Assembly (NCBI GenBank): GCA_031180405.1
Contig: JAPSLU010000013.1
Span: forward strand, 1-50,345
DNA length: 50,345 nt
Source: Bacillus sp. (in: firmicutes)
Lineage (GTDB): Bacteria > Bacillota > Bacilli > Bacillales > Bacillaceae
Direction of reading: 5' to 3'
Position 1 is the stretch's first letter; every line of letters begins with the position of its first letter. Under the pieces are notes generated by a model that was not told the DNA's origin, did not search any database, and saw only the letters and a program-made list of their open reading frames with translations. Both the position numbers and the translations under genes were made by a program. Of this stretch, positions 33,269 to 41,829 are shown in pieces.

Positions 33269-35240
33269 ACCAGCGGTGATCAAACAAGATTTAAGACAGC
33301 ATGGCTGGATCAGTATTGTTTACCTACTCGGATTATTATTCACTGTTCCTTTAGGACTACTACAGCTTGCATCTAGAGACTATATTAATTTCTCAGATTA
33401 TGAAAATTATTTTAAAATTAATACAGATGTACAGGTTTTGCTCTATTTTTCATTTCCTGTTGCAGCAGCTCTATTACTCTTTCGCTATATTCAAAGCGAA
33501 TCATCTGTAGATATGGTGCACAGTTTGCCAATACGCAGAGAAACATTGTATTTCAGCCATATTTTTAGTGGTCTAATTTTATTGATTACTCCTATCATCC
33601 TTACAGCGATCATTACATTTTTCGTATCAAATTCAATTGAAGAATTTAACGGAATCTTAACGATTTCAGATTTACTCGCCTGGACAGGTCTTATCACTTT
33701 ATTAACTTGCATGATGTTTGCTTTTCCAGTTGCAGTTGGATTTATGACCGGAATGACCACAGCACAAGCAATCTTAACGTATGTATTACTCTTTTTACCG
33801 ATAGGTATGGCAGCACTTGTTTCTTATAATCTAGCTTTTCTTCTATTCGGATTTACACCTTTTTTTATTGAAGAAAAAATGACGTATCTTTCTCCCTTTT
33901 TACGTTTTGTAGGAATCTGGGGAGAGAGTAATCCATATTCAGTCATAGAATTGGTCATTTACACTGGCATAACAATTCTTTCCTTTGGAATCGGCTTAGT
34001 ACTTTATCGTTTTAGACACCTTGAGAGAGCGACAGAAGTAATTGCCTTCACATTCATGAAGCCAATCTTTAAGTATGGGGTAACCTTTTGCAGTATGATG
34101 CTTGGTGGGACATATTTTTCAGCGTCAGGTACACTAAATTGGAACTGGATGATTTTCGGATATATTACTGGTGCGTTAATAGGTTTCACTGCATCAGAAA
34201 TGATTCTGCAAAAAACATGGCGTATCCTTCATCTTCGTTTCTACACTGGCTTTGTTGTATATAGTGTTGTTTTTGTAGCCATTCTTTTTAGCATTAAAAT
34301 AGATCTATTTCAATATGAGACAAAGCTCCCTAAAATGGATCAGATTGAAGAAGTGTACTTTGGTGACCGCTATAATTTGCAAGAATTAAAGAGAAATAAT
34401 GTAGATCCATATTCAGTCTCAAAACTTTATATCCAAGATATTAGAAACCTTCATGAGGAGATTATTGAGCAAAGAGAGTTTATTGAAAAACAACAAGATA
34501 CTCATTTAAACAAGATTTCAGAGGTTATTGTTTACCGGTTAAAAAATGGTCAAGAATTTAAACGAGAGTATCAACTACCTATAGACGCATTCCAAGAGGA
34601 ACTTAAACCAATTATGGAAGCAAAAGACTACAAAATCACTTTACCTGAATTTTCTCAACTCCAAAGGGAAGATGTTATGACTATACGGGTAGTCCCTTAC
34701 GGACCAAGTAACCAACATAATCAGATTACAATTACAGACGAAAAAGAAATAGCTGAATTAAGAAAAGCAATCGAAAAAGACTTTCTTTCACAATCAATTG
34801 ATGACATCGTCAGTGCTTCAACTCCTTGGGCATATATTGAAATGGACTATAAACAACAAAATAGGGAAGAACCCAAAACAGTTGAAGGTCATATAATTGA
34901 TTGGAAAAAATCTTATCATACGATCTCAAGTTGGTTGGATGAACATGGTTATTTAGACAATGCCCGTATTGATGAGGATGACATTACTAAGGCTGAAGTC
35001 GCATTCATTCCTAATAAGGGACAAGAAGATATATATATGTCTGAAGAAATATATCAACTTGGAGAAAAACATGCAACTATAACAGAAAAAGATACTCTCG
35101 CAAAATTGATTTATCACTTCTCAGAGTACTCTGAAGAGAATGTATATTATATAAAATTAACATTAACTGATGGTAATGTATGGTACGGATCAGTTCCGAA
35201 TCAGCATATACCTAAAGAAATAAAAAAACAGATCCAGTAA
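33243..35240 (+). CDS. ABC transporter permease with DUF6449-like C-terminus
   Basis: This 665-residue membrane protein is the partner of the preceding ATPase. About ten hydrophobic segments fill residues 20-350, and MVHSLPIRRETLYFSHIFSG is the cytoplasmic loop seen in YtrC/YtrD-like permeases. The C-terminal about 300 residues are soluble, charged and probably extracytoplasmic, and I associate this part with DUF6449. The substrate is unknown. Related GntR-ABC units respond to cell-wall antibiotics or affect membrane stress, which is inference here. GGAGGA precedes the ATG inside the ATPase gene. Confidence 0.8.
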   Translation: MKLKKSFYKPAVIKQDLRQHGWISIVYLLGLLFTVPLGLLQLASRDYINFSDYENYFKINTDVQVLLYFSFPVAAALLLFRYIQSESSVDMVHSLPIRRETLYFSHIFSGLILLITPIILTAIITFFVSNSIEEFNGILTISDLLAWTGLITLLTCMMFAFPVAVGFMTGMTTAQAILTYVLLFLPIGMAALVSYNLAFLLFGFTPFFIEEKMTYLSPFLRFVGIWGESNPYSVIELVIYTGITILSFGIGLVLYRFRHLERATEVIAFTFMKPIFKYGVTFCSMMLGGTYFSASGTLNWNWMIFGYITGALIGFTASEMILQKTWRILHLRFYTGFVVYSVVFVAILFSIKIDLFQYETKLPKMDQIEEVYFGDRYNLQELKRNNVDPYSVSKLYIQDIRNLHEEIIEQREFIEKQQDTHLNKISEVIVYRLKNGQEFKREYQLPIDAFQEELKPIMEAKDYKITLPEFSQLQREDVMTIRVVPYGPSNQHNQITITDEKEIAELRKAIEKDFLSQSIDDIVSASTPWAYIEMDYKQQNREEPKTVEGHIIDWKKSYHTISSWLDEHGYLDNARIDEDDITKAEVAFIPNKGQEDIYMSEEIYQLGEKHATITEKDTLAKLIYHFSEYSEENVYYIKLTLTDGNVWYGSVPNQHIPKEIKKQIQ

Positions 35241-35252
35241 GTATTGCAGAAC

Positions 35253-35371
35253 AAAAGCACAAGCGCCATGATTAGCTTCAGGCAATAAGACGCAACTTCT
35301 TTGTCTTCAATTCAATTATGGAGACAGCTGAATGTCCTGCACTTATCAGTTCAACAATTTATAAATTCCCA
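35253..35371 (+). repeat. Dispersed repeat AAAAGCNCAAGCGCC, copy 3
   Basis: It begins AAAAGCACAAGCGCCATG and shares GGCAATAAGA near its start and TTTATAAATTCC at its end with copy 1 (10347-10529). The middle is shorter and diverged. It lies directly after the permease gene and before a terminator. Confidence 0.7.
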
Positions 35372-35372
35372 A

Positions 35373-35405
35373 AAAACAGTCCCCTAAAGTGCGGGACTGT
35401 TTTTC
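35373..35405 (+). terminator. Terminator of the GntR/ABC operon
   Basis: AAAACAGTCCC pairs with GGGACTGTTTT around a 9-nt loop, followed by further T residues. It comes after the dispersed repeat, so the repeat is probably transcribed as 3' UTR. Confidence 0.9.
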
Positions 35406-35418
35406 ATGTCCAAACTAT

Positions 35419-35574
35419 TCACTTTTTATTAACTTGTTTACCACTCTTTTTCTGACTTTGGTGTTGACTATTCCCTACTTGTGTATCAGATCCGAATTCA
35501 ACATCATTTTTCGCTTTCTGCTTAGCTAACTGTTTGGTTGTCTGATCTGCATTTTGCTTTCCTTGTTTCGACAA
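35419..35574 (-). CDS. Gamma-type small acid-soluble spore protein-like
   Basis: This 51-residue, Lys/Gln/Asn-rich protein has no hydrophobic segment. The central KNDVEFGSDTQVGNSQHQSQ resembles the repeat of gamma-type SASPs, including the (T/V)EF(A/G)SE-like site cut by the germination protease GPR. There is only one repeat instead of two or more, and Asp replaces the usual Glu after Ser. Such proteins serve as an amino-acid store in spores. The start is a TTG at 35574, 8 nt after AAGGAGG, and no ATG is available. The assignment is from motif resemblance. Confidence 0.65.
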   Translation of the reverse strand: MSKQGKQNADQTTKQLAKQKAKNDVEFGSDTQVGNSQHQSQKKSGKQVNKK

Positions 35575-35644
35575 TGCAATAGCCTCCTTATCCTAATAAA
35601 TTACCTCCTTCTTATGATGTACGTTTCTATCGGGTTTATCACAT

Positions 35645-35673
35645 AAAAAAGGAGGCAACCATTTCTGGCCACC
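35645..35673 (-). terminator. Terminator of the symporter gene
   Basis: On the minus strand GGTGGCC pairs with GGTTGCC (including G-T pairs) around a 6-nt loop, followed by TCCTTTTTT. Confidence 0.6.
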
Positions 35674-35689
35674 CCATTTTCCTTTTATA

Positions 35690-37144
35690 TTAAGAAGCTT
35701 GGTCTTGATCCTTTTTATAATCTGTTTCCCAAAAATCTGCATTTTTAATACCTAATGCTTTTGGGTCAAATACAGGATCTTTTCCTTGTTTCTTCTGTTG
35801 TTCGTAATCTTTTAACGCAAGCAAAGCTGGTTTAGCTAATATAAGGATGGCAATAACATTGAGCCAAACCATTATACCTAACCCAACATCACCTAGCGCC
35901 CATGCTAATCCTGCTGTTTTTACCGTTCCATAAAATGTTGCAGCTAATAATACAAACTTAAGAATAAACATCGGAATTTTATTGCTTTTTCCACGGATTA
36001 AGTACGCTACATTTGTTTCAGCAATATAGTAATATGCCATAATCGTTGTAAAAGCAAAGAAGAACAAAGCAATTGCTACAAAAGCAGCCCCAAATCCAGG
36101 AATTACATCATTGATTGCCGCTTGTGTATATCCAGGTCCTGCTTCAACACCTTCTAATTTATTGACAATAAAAGACCCGTCTGGTGCTTGAGTATTGTAC
36201 ATACCAGTGAATAAGATCATAAATGCTGTTGCTGAACAAACGAATAACGTATCAATATAAACAGAGAAAGCCTGAACTAAACCTTGTTTTACAGGATGGG
36301 AAACTTCTGCTGCAGCAGCCATATGTGGACCTGTACCTTGACCAGCTTCGTTTGAATAAATTCCACGTTTTACTCCCCAAGAAATCGCCATACCGATTAA
36401 TCCACCAAATGCAGAATCTAGAGCGAATGCGCTGCGGAAAATAAGAGAAATAACTCCAGGCAATTCCGTAATATTCATAATAATAATAATAAGTGATAAA
36501 GCAATATAACCTAAAGCCATAAACGGCACAATCATTTGTGCTGCTGTTGCAATACGTTTAACACCACCAAAAATAATAAATGCCAATAAAAGAATAACAA
36601 CTAATCCAGTTACTGCCTTTGGAATCCCAAATGCGTTCTCCATCCCAAGAGCAATTGAATTAGATTGTACTCCAGGCATCAAAATTGCCATTGCAATTAA
36701 AGCAGCAAATGCAAAGAGTACAGCAAACCATTTCCACCCTATTCCCTTTTCAATGAAATAAGCTGGACCACCTCGATATTGTCCATCTTGTTTTACCTTA
36801 TAAATTTGAGCAAGTGTTGACTCAATAAATGCACTTGAAGCCCCAATAAATGCAATAGCCCACATCCAAAAAACCGCACCAGGTCCACCGAAAGCTATTG
36901 CGGTAGCGACCCCAGCGATATTACCTGTTCCAACACGTCCAGAAAGGGCGATTGCTAATGCCTGAAACGAAGACACCCCTGCTTCAGAGCTCTTACCTTG
37001 AAACATCAATCTTACCATTTCTTTGATGTGCCTTACTTGCAAGAAGCGGGTTAAAATTGAAAACAGTAGCCCGACACCCAATAAGATATAAATAACTGGT
37101 GTACTCCATAAAATGCCGTTTAAGCCCGTAACAAATTCCTCCAT
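35690..37144 (-). CDS. Alanine/glycine:cation symporter (AGCS family)
   Basis: This 484-residue secondary transporter takes up alanine or glycine with Na+ or H+. About eleven hydrophobic helices are visible. The AGCS signature KRGIYSNEAGQGTGPHMAA lies near residue 280, and GRVGTGNIAGVATAIAFGGP near residue 70 is also conserved. The C-terminal tail is soluble and charged. It resembles AlsT/DagA-type proteins, and which amino acid is preferred cannot be told. The ATG at 37144 follows GGGGGT, and the in-frame TTG just before it is less suitable. A probable promoter with an overlapping palindrome is upstream. Confidence 0.9.
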   Translation of the reverse strand: MEEFVTGLNGILWSTPVIYILLGVGLLFSILTRFLQVRHIKEMVRLMFQGKSSEAGVSSFQALAIALSGRVGTGNIAGVATAIAFGGPGAVFWMWAIAFIGASSAFIESTLAQIYKVKQDGQYRGGPAYFIEKGIGWKWFAVLFAFAALIAMAILMPGVQSNSIALGMENAFGIPKAVTGLVVILLLAFIIFGGVKRIATAAQMIVPFMALGYIALSLIIIIMNITELPGVISLIFRSAFALDSAFGGLIGMAISWGVKRGIYSNEAGQGTGPHMAAAAEVSHPVKQGLVQAFSVYIDTLFVCSATAFMILFTGMYNTQAPDGSFIVNKLEGVEAGPGYTQAAINDVIPGFGAAFVAIALFFFAFTTIMAYYYIAETNVAYLIRGKSNKIPMFILKFVLLAATFYGTVKTAGLAWALGDVGLGIMVWLNVIAILILAKPALLALKDYEQQKKQGKDPVFDPKALGIKNADFWETDYKKDQDQAS

Positions 37145-37190
37145 CAAAAGACCCCCTTTTGTAAAAATACAGAATTTTCTTTCTATAAAA

Positions 37191-37224
37191 ATTATAATCC
37201 AATGCGCCTATTTAACACAATAGG
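37191..37224 (-). promoter_or_regulatory. Probable promoter and operator of the symporter gene
   Basis: On the minus strand TTGTGT (37215-37220) and TATAAT (37191-37196) are 18 nt apart. A perfect inverted repeat CCTATT-N6-AATAGG (37207-37224) covers the -35 element and could bind a repressor. Confidence 0.5.
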
Positions 37225-37743
37225 AATGTCAGAGGATCTCACAATTTAATTTTATTTTAATAAAATAAATTATTCAGACTAAAAAATCAAATCCTATATA
37301 TCACAAACAAAGTAAAATTTGGGATTACCTGTTATAACAACAAATATACAGGTATTTTGTAATACAATAAATTCATTCATTGTATTTATAATATAAACTC
37401 GTAGCAGATTTCCTACCTGATTTGCTTTTGTACAAATAATAGATTGTGCAAAGCTAGCTTCACAATGAAGCGCACCCACATGTAAACTTCGTGCTAAATC
37501 TAGAATGTTTGTGGGACTTCTTCAAACAACAAGATAGACTTTACCTTAGCACCCTAGCTCATATATCGTGTTGTCTATTAACAAATGAAAGAATGCATTT
37601 AATTTCAAGTTCCTATTGATAAATTAGATTTAACATCTTCTTCACTATTTCTCCCTCGCAAATACTTAACTCAGTTCAACCCTCTTCAAAAGTAGGTAGT
37701 GACTCCTTATAATATTCTAAATGAAACCTGTTTAAAAAATAGA
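37225..37743. other. Gene-free AT-rich stretch
   Basis: This stretch between the symporter and the YfiC-like gene has several AT-only inverted repeats and no ORF with a ribosome binding site. A minus-strand frame (37294-37479) starts with GTG without a binding site and is not credible. It could be the remains of a lost gene, but I recognise nothing in it. Confidence 0.5.
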
Positions 37744-37773
37744 ATAAAAAAGAAGACTATAAATTATATAATC
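37744..37773 (-). terminator. Terminator of the YfiB/YfiC operon
   Basis: On the minus strand GATTATA pairs with TATAGTC around a 5-nt loop, followed by TTCTTTTTT. It overlaps the stop codon of the last gene. Confidence 0.55.
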
Positions 37774-39605
37774 TCCTCACTGATAGCCGCATTTTGGGTT
37801 TGCAGTTCAAAATAAAAACCTTGCTCTTCTATTAATTTGTCATGTGTTCCCTTTTCAATAATTTTACCATCTTTTAATACAATGATCTGGTCTGCATTTT
37901 GGATTGTATTTAATCGATGAGCAATTACAAAGGTTGTTCTTCCTACCATTAGTCTTGATAGTGCTTCTTGAATGCGCAACTCAGTAATCGTATCAATACT
38001 ACTTGTCGCTTCATCTAATAGTAATATTTTCGGATTAGCAAGCATGGCTCTTGCAATGGCGAGTAACTGTTTTTGTCCATGGCTAATTCCGTTTCCATCT
38101 TCTTGAATGAGGGTTTCAAACCCATTAGGAAGCTTTTGAATAAACGAATCTGCATTAGCTAAACCTGCCGCTTCCATGACCTCTTCGTCAGTTGCATTTA
38201 AACGACCATATCGAATATTCTCCATGATCGTTCCCTGAAATAAGAAGGTATCTTGTAAGACAATGGCCATCTGCTCACGTAGTCTATCTCTTCTAATGTG
38301 ACGAATATCTTCTCCATCAATTAAGATTCTTCCGCTATCCGCGTCATAAAAGCGAGTAATTAGATTGATTAGTGTTGTTTTTCCAGCTCCTGTTGGACCT
38401 ACTAACGCGATTACTTCACCAGGTGAAGCATAGAATTGAACATTCTCAATTGTTTGTTGATCTTCGCCATCATCATAAGAAAACGAAACATTTTCAAACA
38501 CAACTTCACCTTTTATGTTAAGCTTTTCCTCTTTGGAATGAGAATCTTTTTCGATATCTTCTTCAAGAATATCAAAGACTCTTTCTGCTCCTGCTATTGC
38601 TGACAATAGGGTATTAAATTGGTTTGCTAGATCGTTTAACGGGCGAGTGAATTGTCTTGCATATTCTGCAAAAATGACGATGACACCAATTGTCACCATT
38701 CCATTTAAAGCAAGGAGTCCTCCAATACCAGCAATAACGGCAAAGCTTAAATTATTTAACATATTCATCACTTTAGGAATAAACCCTGATATTGTTTGAG
38801 CCCAAAAACCAGAGTTTCTTAAATGATCGCCTTTTACAATAAACTCTTCTATGACTCGATCTTCTTGCGAATAGGCCTTAATCATTTTTTGGCCTGAAAT
38901 AACCTCTTCAATATAACCATTAAGCTCACCTAAATTTTGTTGCTGATACTTAAATAATTTCCCAGTTCTATTTGTAATCCATTTCATCCCAATAACCATT
39001 AAAGGAATAATTAGTAGTGTAATAGCTGTAAGTAATGGACTTAGCCAAACCATTACAGTAATTGTTCCAATGAGTGTTAATACACTTGAAAAAATCTGAA
39101 TAACCGAGCTGTTCAAAGTAGAGCTAACATTCTCAATATCATTTGTCACCCTACTCATTAATTCACCGTGTTGTCTCTTATCAAAAAAAGAGATTGGTAG
39201 AAAATGCAAATGTTGAAATAAATCAAATCTCATTTGGCTCACTGTATACTGTGAGATTCCAATCATCCAAAAGTTTTGCAAAAATAAGGAGAGTGAATAA
39301 AAGGCAAATACAAAAACCAAGCTACCAAGCAAGGTCATGATTCCTTCACTGTCCTGTGTGACAATATATTCATCAATCGTTGTTCCGATTAAATAGGGAC
39401 CCAATAATGCTAATCCAGAGCTTATGAGAACCATCACTAGAACTAAGATAAACTGATGTTTCTTTTCGGATAAATATCTCCACAACTTTAGGATTGTACG
39501 AAGTCCTTCTTTTAAACCAATCTTTTTCTTCCTGTTGTTTTTTTGAGTAGCTCTATCCAGTTCAAACCTTTTGTATTTAAATGGTCTAGTTAGCTGCTTT
39601 AACAT
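37764..39605 (-). CDS. yfiC: ABC exporter half-transporter, canonical-site partner (YfiC-like)
   Basis: This 613-residue fused membrane and ATPase half-transporter has six transmembrane helices within residues about 45-330. The nucleotide-binding domain has Walker A GPTGAGKTT, Walker B ILLLDEATSSID with the catalytic Glu present, and the switch histidine in VIAHRLNT. The signature is degenerate (ISHGQKQ instead of LSGGQ), so the ATP site completed by this signature is likely weak. It pairs with the preceding gene, whose signature is intact but whose catalytic Glu is replaced. This asymmetry is typical of heterodimeric multidrug exporters. It overlaps the YfiB-like gene by 20 nt. Confidence 0.87.
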   Translation of the reverse strand: MLKQLTRPFKYKRFELDRATQKNNRKKKIGLKEGLRTILKLWRYLSEKKHQFILVLVMVLISSGLALLGPYLIGTTIDEYIVTQDSEGIMTLLGSLVFVFAFYSLSLFLQNFWMIGISQYTVSQMRFDLFQHLHFLPISFFDKRQHGELMSRVTNDIENVSSTLNSSVIQIFSSVLTLIGTITVMVWLSPLLTAITLLIIPLMVIGMKWITNRTGKLFKYQQQNLGELNGYIEEVISGQKMIKAYSQEDRVIEEFIVKGDHLRNSGFWAQTISGFIPKVMNMLNNLSFAVIAGIGGLLALNGMVTIGVIVIFAEYARQFTRPLNDLANQFNTLLSAIAGAERVFDILEEDIEKDSHSKEEKLNIKGEVVFENVSFSYDDGEDQQTIENVQFYASPGEVIALVGPTGAGKTTLINLITRFYDADSGRILIDGEDIRHIRRDRLREQMAIVLQDTFLFQGTIMENIRYGRLNATDEEVMEAAGLANADSFIQKLPNGFETLIQEDGNGISHGQKQLLAIARAMLANPKILLLDEATSSIDTITELRIQEALSRLMVGRTTFVIAHRLNTIQNADQIIVLKDGKIIEKGTHDKLIEEQGFYFELQTQNAAISEEII

Positions 39606-41316
39606 TCACTATCTCTCCTTTCTTCTGTGATTGAGAGATTTTTTGATAAAGAGGTGATTTTTTTAATAATTCTTCATGACGACCTTCTGCAACTAATACC
39701 CCTTCATCCAATAGCAAAATCTTATCTGCTTGTTGAGCTGTACTGGTTTTTTGAGTAATGATCAAGGTCGTACAGGAGTATGCTCGCAATGCATCTAGTA
39801 ATCTTTTTTCTGTTTTCACATCAAGCGCACTCGTGCTATCATCCAATAAAAGTATTTTTGGCCTTCGAACTAAGGCTCTCGCCACTGATAATCGTTGCTT
39901 TTGACCTCCTGATAGATTGACTCCCTTTTGCCCTATTTTTGTCTGATATTTTTGGGGTAACTTTTCAATTGTTTCATGGATTTGTGCTGCTTGTGCAGCG
40001 TAGACAATTTCTTCAAATGAAGCATCATTTTTACCCCACGCAATATTATCCTTTACTTCTCCAGAAAAAAGAACAGCCTCCTGTGGTACAAGTCCGATTT
40101 GATTTCGAAGAAACTTTACATCCACCGAATCAATTGGACAATCATCTATAAAGATTCTTCCAGATTTCACTTCATAAAGCCTTGGAATGAGTTGAAAAAG
40201 AGAGGATTTCCCTGATCCAGTCCCTCCCATTATCGCAATTGTCTCTCCCGCATTTGCCGTGAAGGAAATTCCTTTTAAGACAGTTTCCTTAGTTCCTGGA
40301 TAAGCAAACGTCACATCTTGAAACGTTACCTTTCCATCTGAAATAGCGAACTTGTCACCATCCTGTTTCACGTCTATTTGAGTATCAAGGACCTCTAAGA
40401 TTCGTGATGCAGACGCTCGTGATCGTGATAGAAACATAATAATGAAGGAAAACATTGATAAAGCTGATGTCATTCTTAATCCATAGTTAACAATCGCGAC
40501 CACTTCGCCTACTTGAACATTACCACTCACTACCTGTGCTTGACCGAGCCACAAAATAAATAAGATCGTAATATTCATAATGAATAACAAAATTGGCATT
40601 GATGTTTCAATCATGCGCAGAGCTTTTATCGTGTTATCTTTTAATGAATTGGTTGCTTCTGTAAAACGGTTAATTTCGTAATTTCTGCGAACATAAGCTT
40701 TAATCAACCTCATTCCAATCAAATTCTCACGTAGCACATCATTTACATGATCTAATTTCGATTGAACCTTGTGAAATAATTTACTACCTCTTTTCATGAT
40801 CCAAATTAGCGTGGCAACTACAAGAGGAATTAAAACTGCGAAAACTATTGCGAGTTGAGAATTTACAAAAAAGGACATTATCACAGAGCCAATCACAAGA
40901 AGTGGGGCTCTTAACATAATTCGTAGTCCCATAAACAACGTATTTTGGAGTTGGGTAATATCATTTGTCATCCGTGTAATAAGCGAGGCTGCGGGGAACT
41001 TACTTAATTTTTCAAAGGTGAAAGATTGTATTTTAACAAAGATTTGCTTTCTCAAATCAAAACCAAACCCTTGGCTGACATCAGCTGCATAAAATGAGTT
41101 GATCATTCCTGAAGCAAAAGCAAGAAACGATAATCCCACCATAATGCTACCCCACACGAGAACAGCGTTCATATCACCTCTTAAGATTCCTTCATCAATA
41201 ATTTTCGCCATTAATAGTGGATGCAAAAGCTCCACCGTTAGTTCAGTCATCATTAGCATTAACGCAATTGTCACTGACATTCGATATGGATGTAGTATCG
41301 ACCGTAATTTTACCAT
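39586..41316 (-). CDS. yfiB: ABC exporter half-transporter, degenerate-site partner (YfiB-like)
   Basis: This 576-residue half-transporter has six transmembrane helices (residues about 12-300). The nucleotide-binding domain has Walker A GGTGSGKSS, a canonical LSGGQKQR signature, and Walker B ILLLDDSTSALD. There Asp replaces the catalytic Glu, and the switch position reads ITQKTS instead of a His loop. Its own hydrolytic site should therefore be impaired, complementing YfiC. The start is the ATG at 41316, 11 nt after GGAGG. The listed TTG further upstream overlaps that binding site. Transcribed first, it overlaps yfiC, and the two form one heterodimeric exporter. Confidence 0.87.
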   Translation of the reverse strand: MVKLRSILHPYRMSVTIALMLMMTELTVELLHPLLMAKIIDEGILRGDMNAVLVWGSIMVGLSFLAFASGMINSFYAADVSQGFGFDLRKQIFVKIQSFTFEKLSKFPAASLITRMTNDITQLQNTLFMGLRIMLRAPLLVIGSVIMSFFVNSQLAIVFAVLIPLVVATLIWIMKRGSKLFHKVQSKLDHVNDVLRENLIGMRLIKAYVRRNYEINRFTEATNSLKDNTIKALRMIETSMPILLFIMNITILFILWLGQAQVVSGNVQVGEVVAIVNYGLRMTSALSMFSFIIMFLSRSRASASRILEVLDTQIDVKQDGDKFAISDGKVTFQDVTFAYPGTKETVLKGISFTANAGETIAIMGGTGSGKSSLFQLIPRLYEVKSGRIFIDDCPIDSVDVKFLRNQIGLVPQEAVLFSGEVKDNIAWGKNDASFEEIVYAAQAAQIHETIEKLPQKYQTKIGQKGVNLSGGQKQRLSVARALVRRPKILLLDDSTSALDVKTEKRLLDALRAYSCTTLIITQKTSTAQQADKILLLDEGVLVAEGRHEELLKKSPLYQKISQSQKKGEIVNVKAAN

Positions 41317-41829
41317 TCTTTGTATTTCCTCCAAGCTTTCATAGTCACTATCCTAATAAAGAGAAGGCTTTCAATAAAATGCAGATATATAATTTTCTTT
41401 CCTTTTAGATATAGAATTTCATTTTTGACACATAGGTTTAGAAGGCGTTATGTATATTCATTCTTGTAAACTACAATAACTCCATAACAGGGATTATTAT
41501 TAATTAGTTTAACAGATAATATCCTAAGATGCCGAGCAGAATGTTTTATCAAACAAATACATTTTATGTAACAAACCGTTAAATTATTAAAGAAAGTCAA
41601 CGTAGGATAAATTAGCTGTATGTAGGACATTAAACTCCAAAGGATTGGGTTGTTTCCCTCCACTGCAGAGAATATTTCCATTCTTACTATTTTTCCTACC
41701 AAATACTATTCTATTAATTTAATTATATTTTCATATTTAACTTGAATTTTTTCCAAGAGATGACAATAATATGACTAATAGAGCTACTTCGTACATCGAA
41801 ACAATTCAAATATAAGGGAGAAAAAATTT
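41317..41829. other. Divergent intergenic region
   Basis: It separates the YfiB-like gene from the Fsr-like gene and must hold promoters in both directions. On the plus strand TTGACA at 41426 is followed after 18 nt by TATGTA, a weak match. A minus-strand frame at 41448-41702 has no ribosome binding site and is not credible. I see no other structure. Confidence 0.45.

Noticed and set aside
37294-37479. 61-codon minus-strand ORF in the gap before the symporter gene
   Set aside because: It starts with a GTG with no ribosome binding site, and the composition shows no protein-like pattern.
41448-41702. 84-codon minus-strand ORF upstream of the Fsr-like gene
   Set aside because: It has a TTG start without ribosome binding site and lies in AT-rich divergent intergenic DNA with no recognisable domain.
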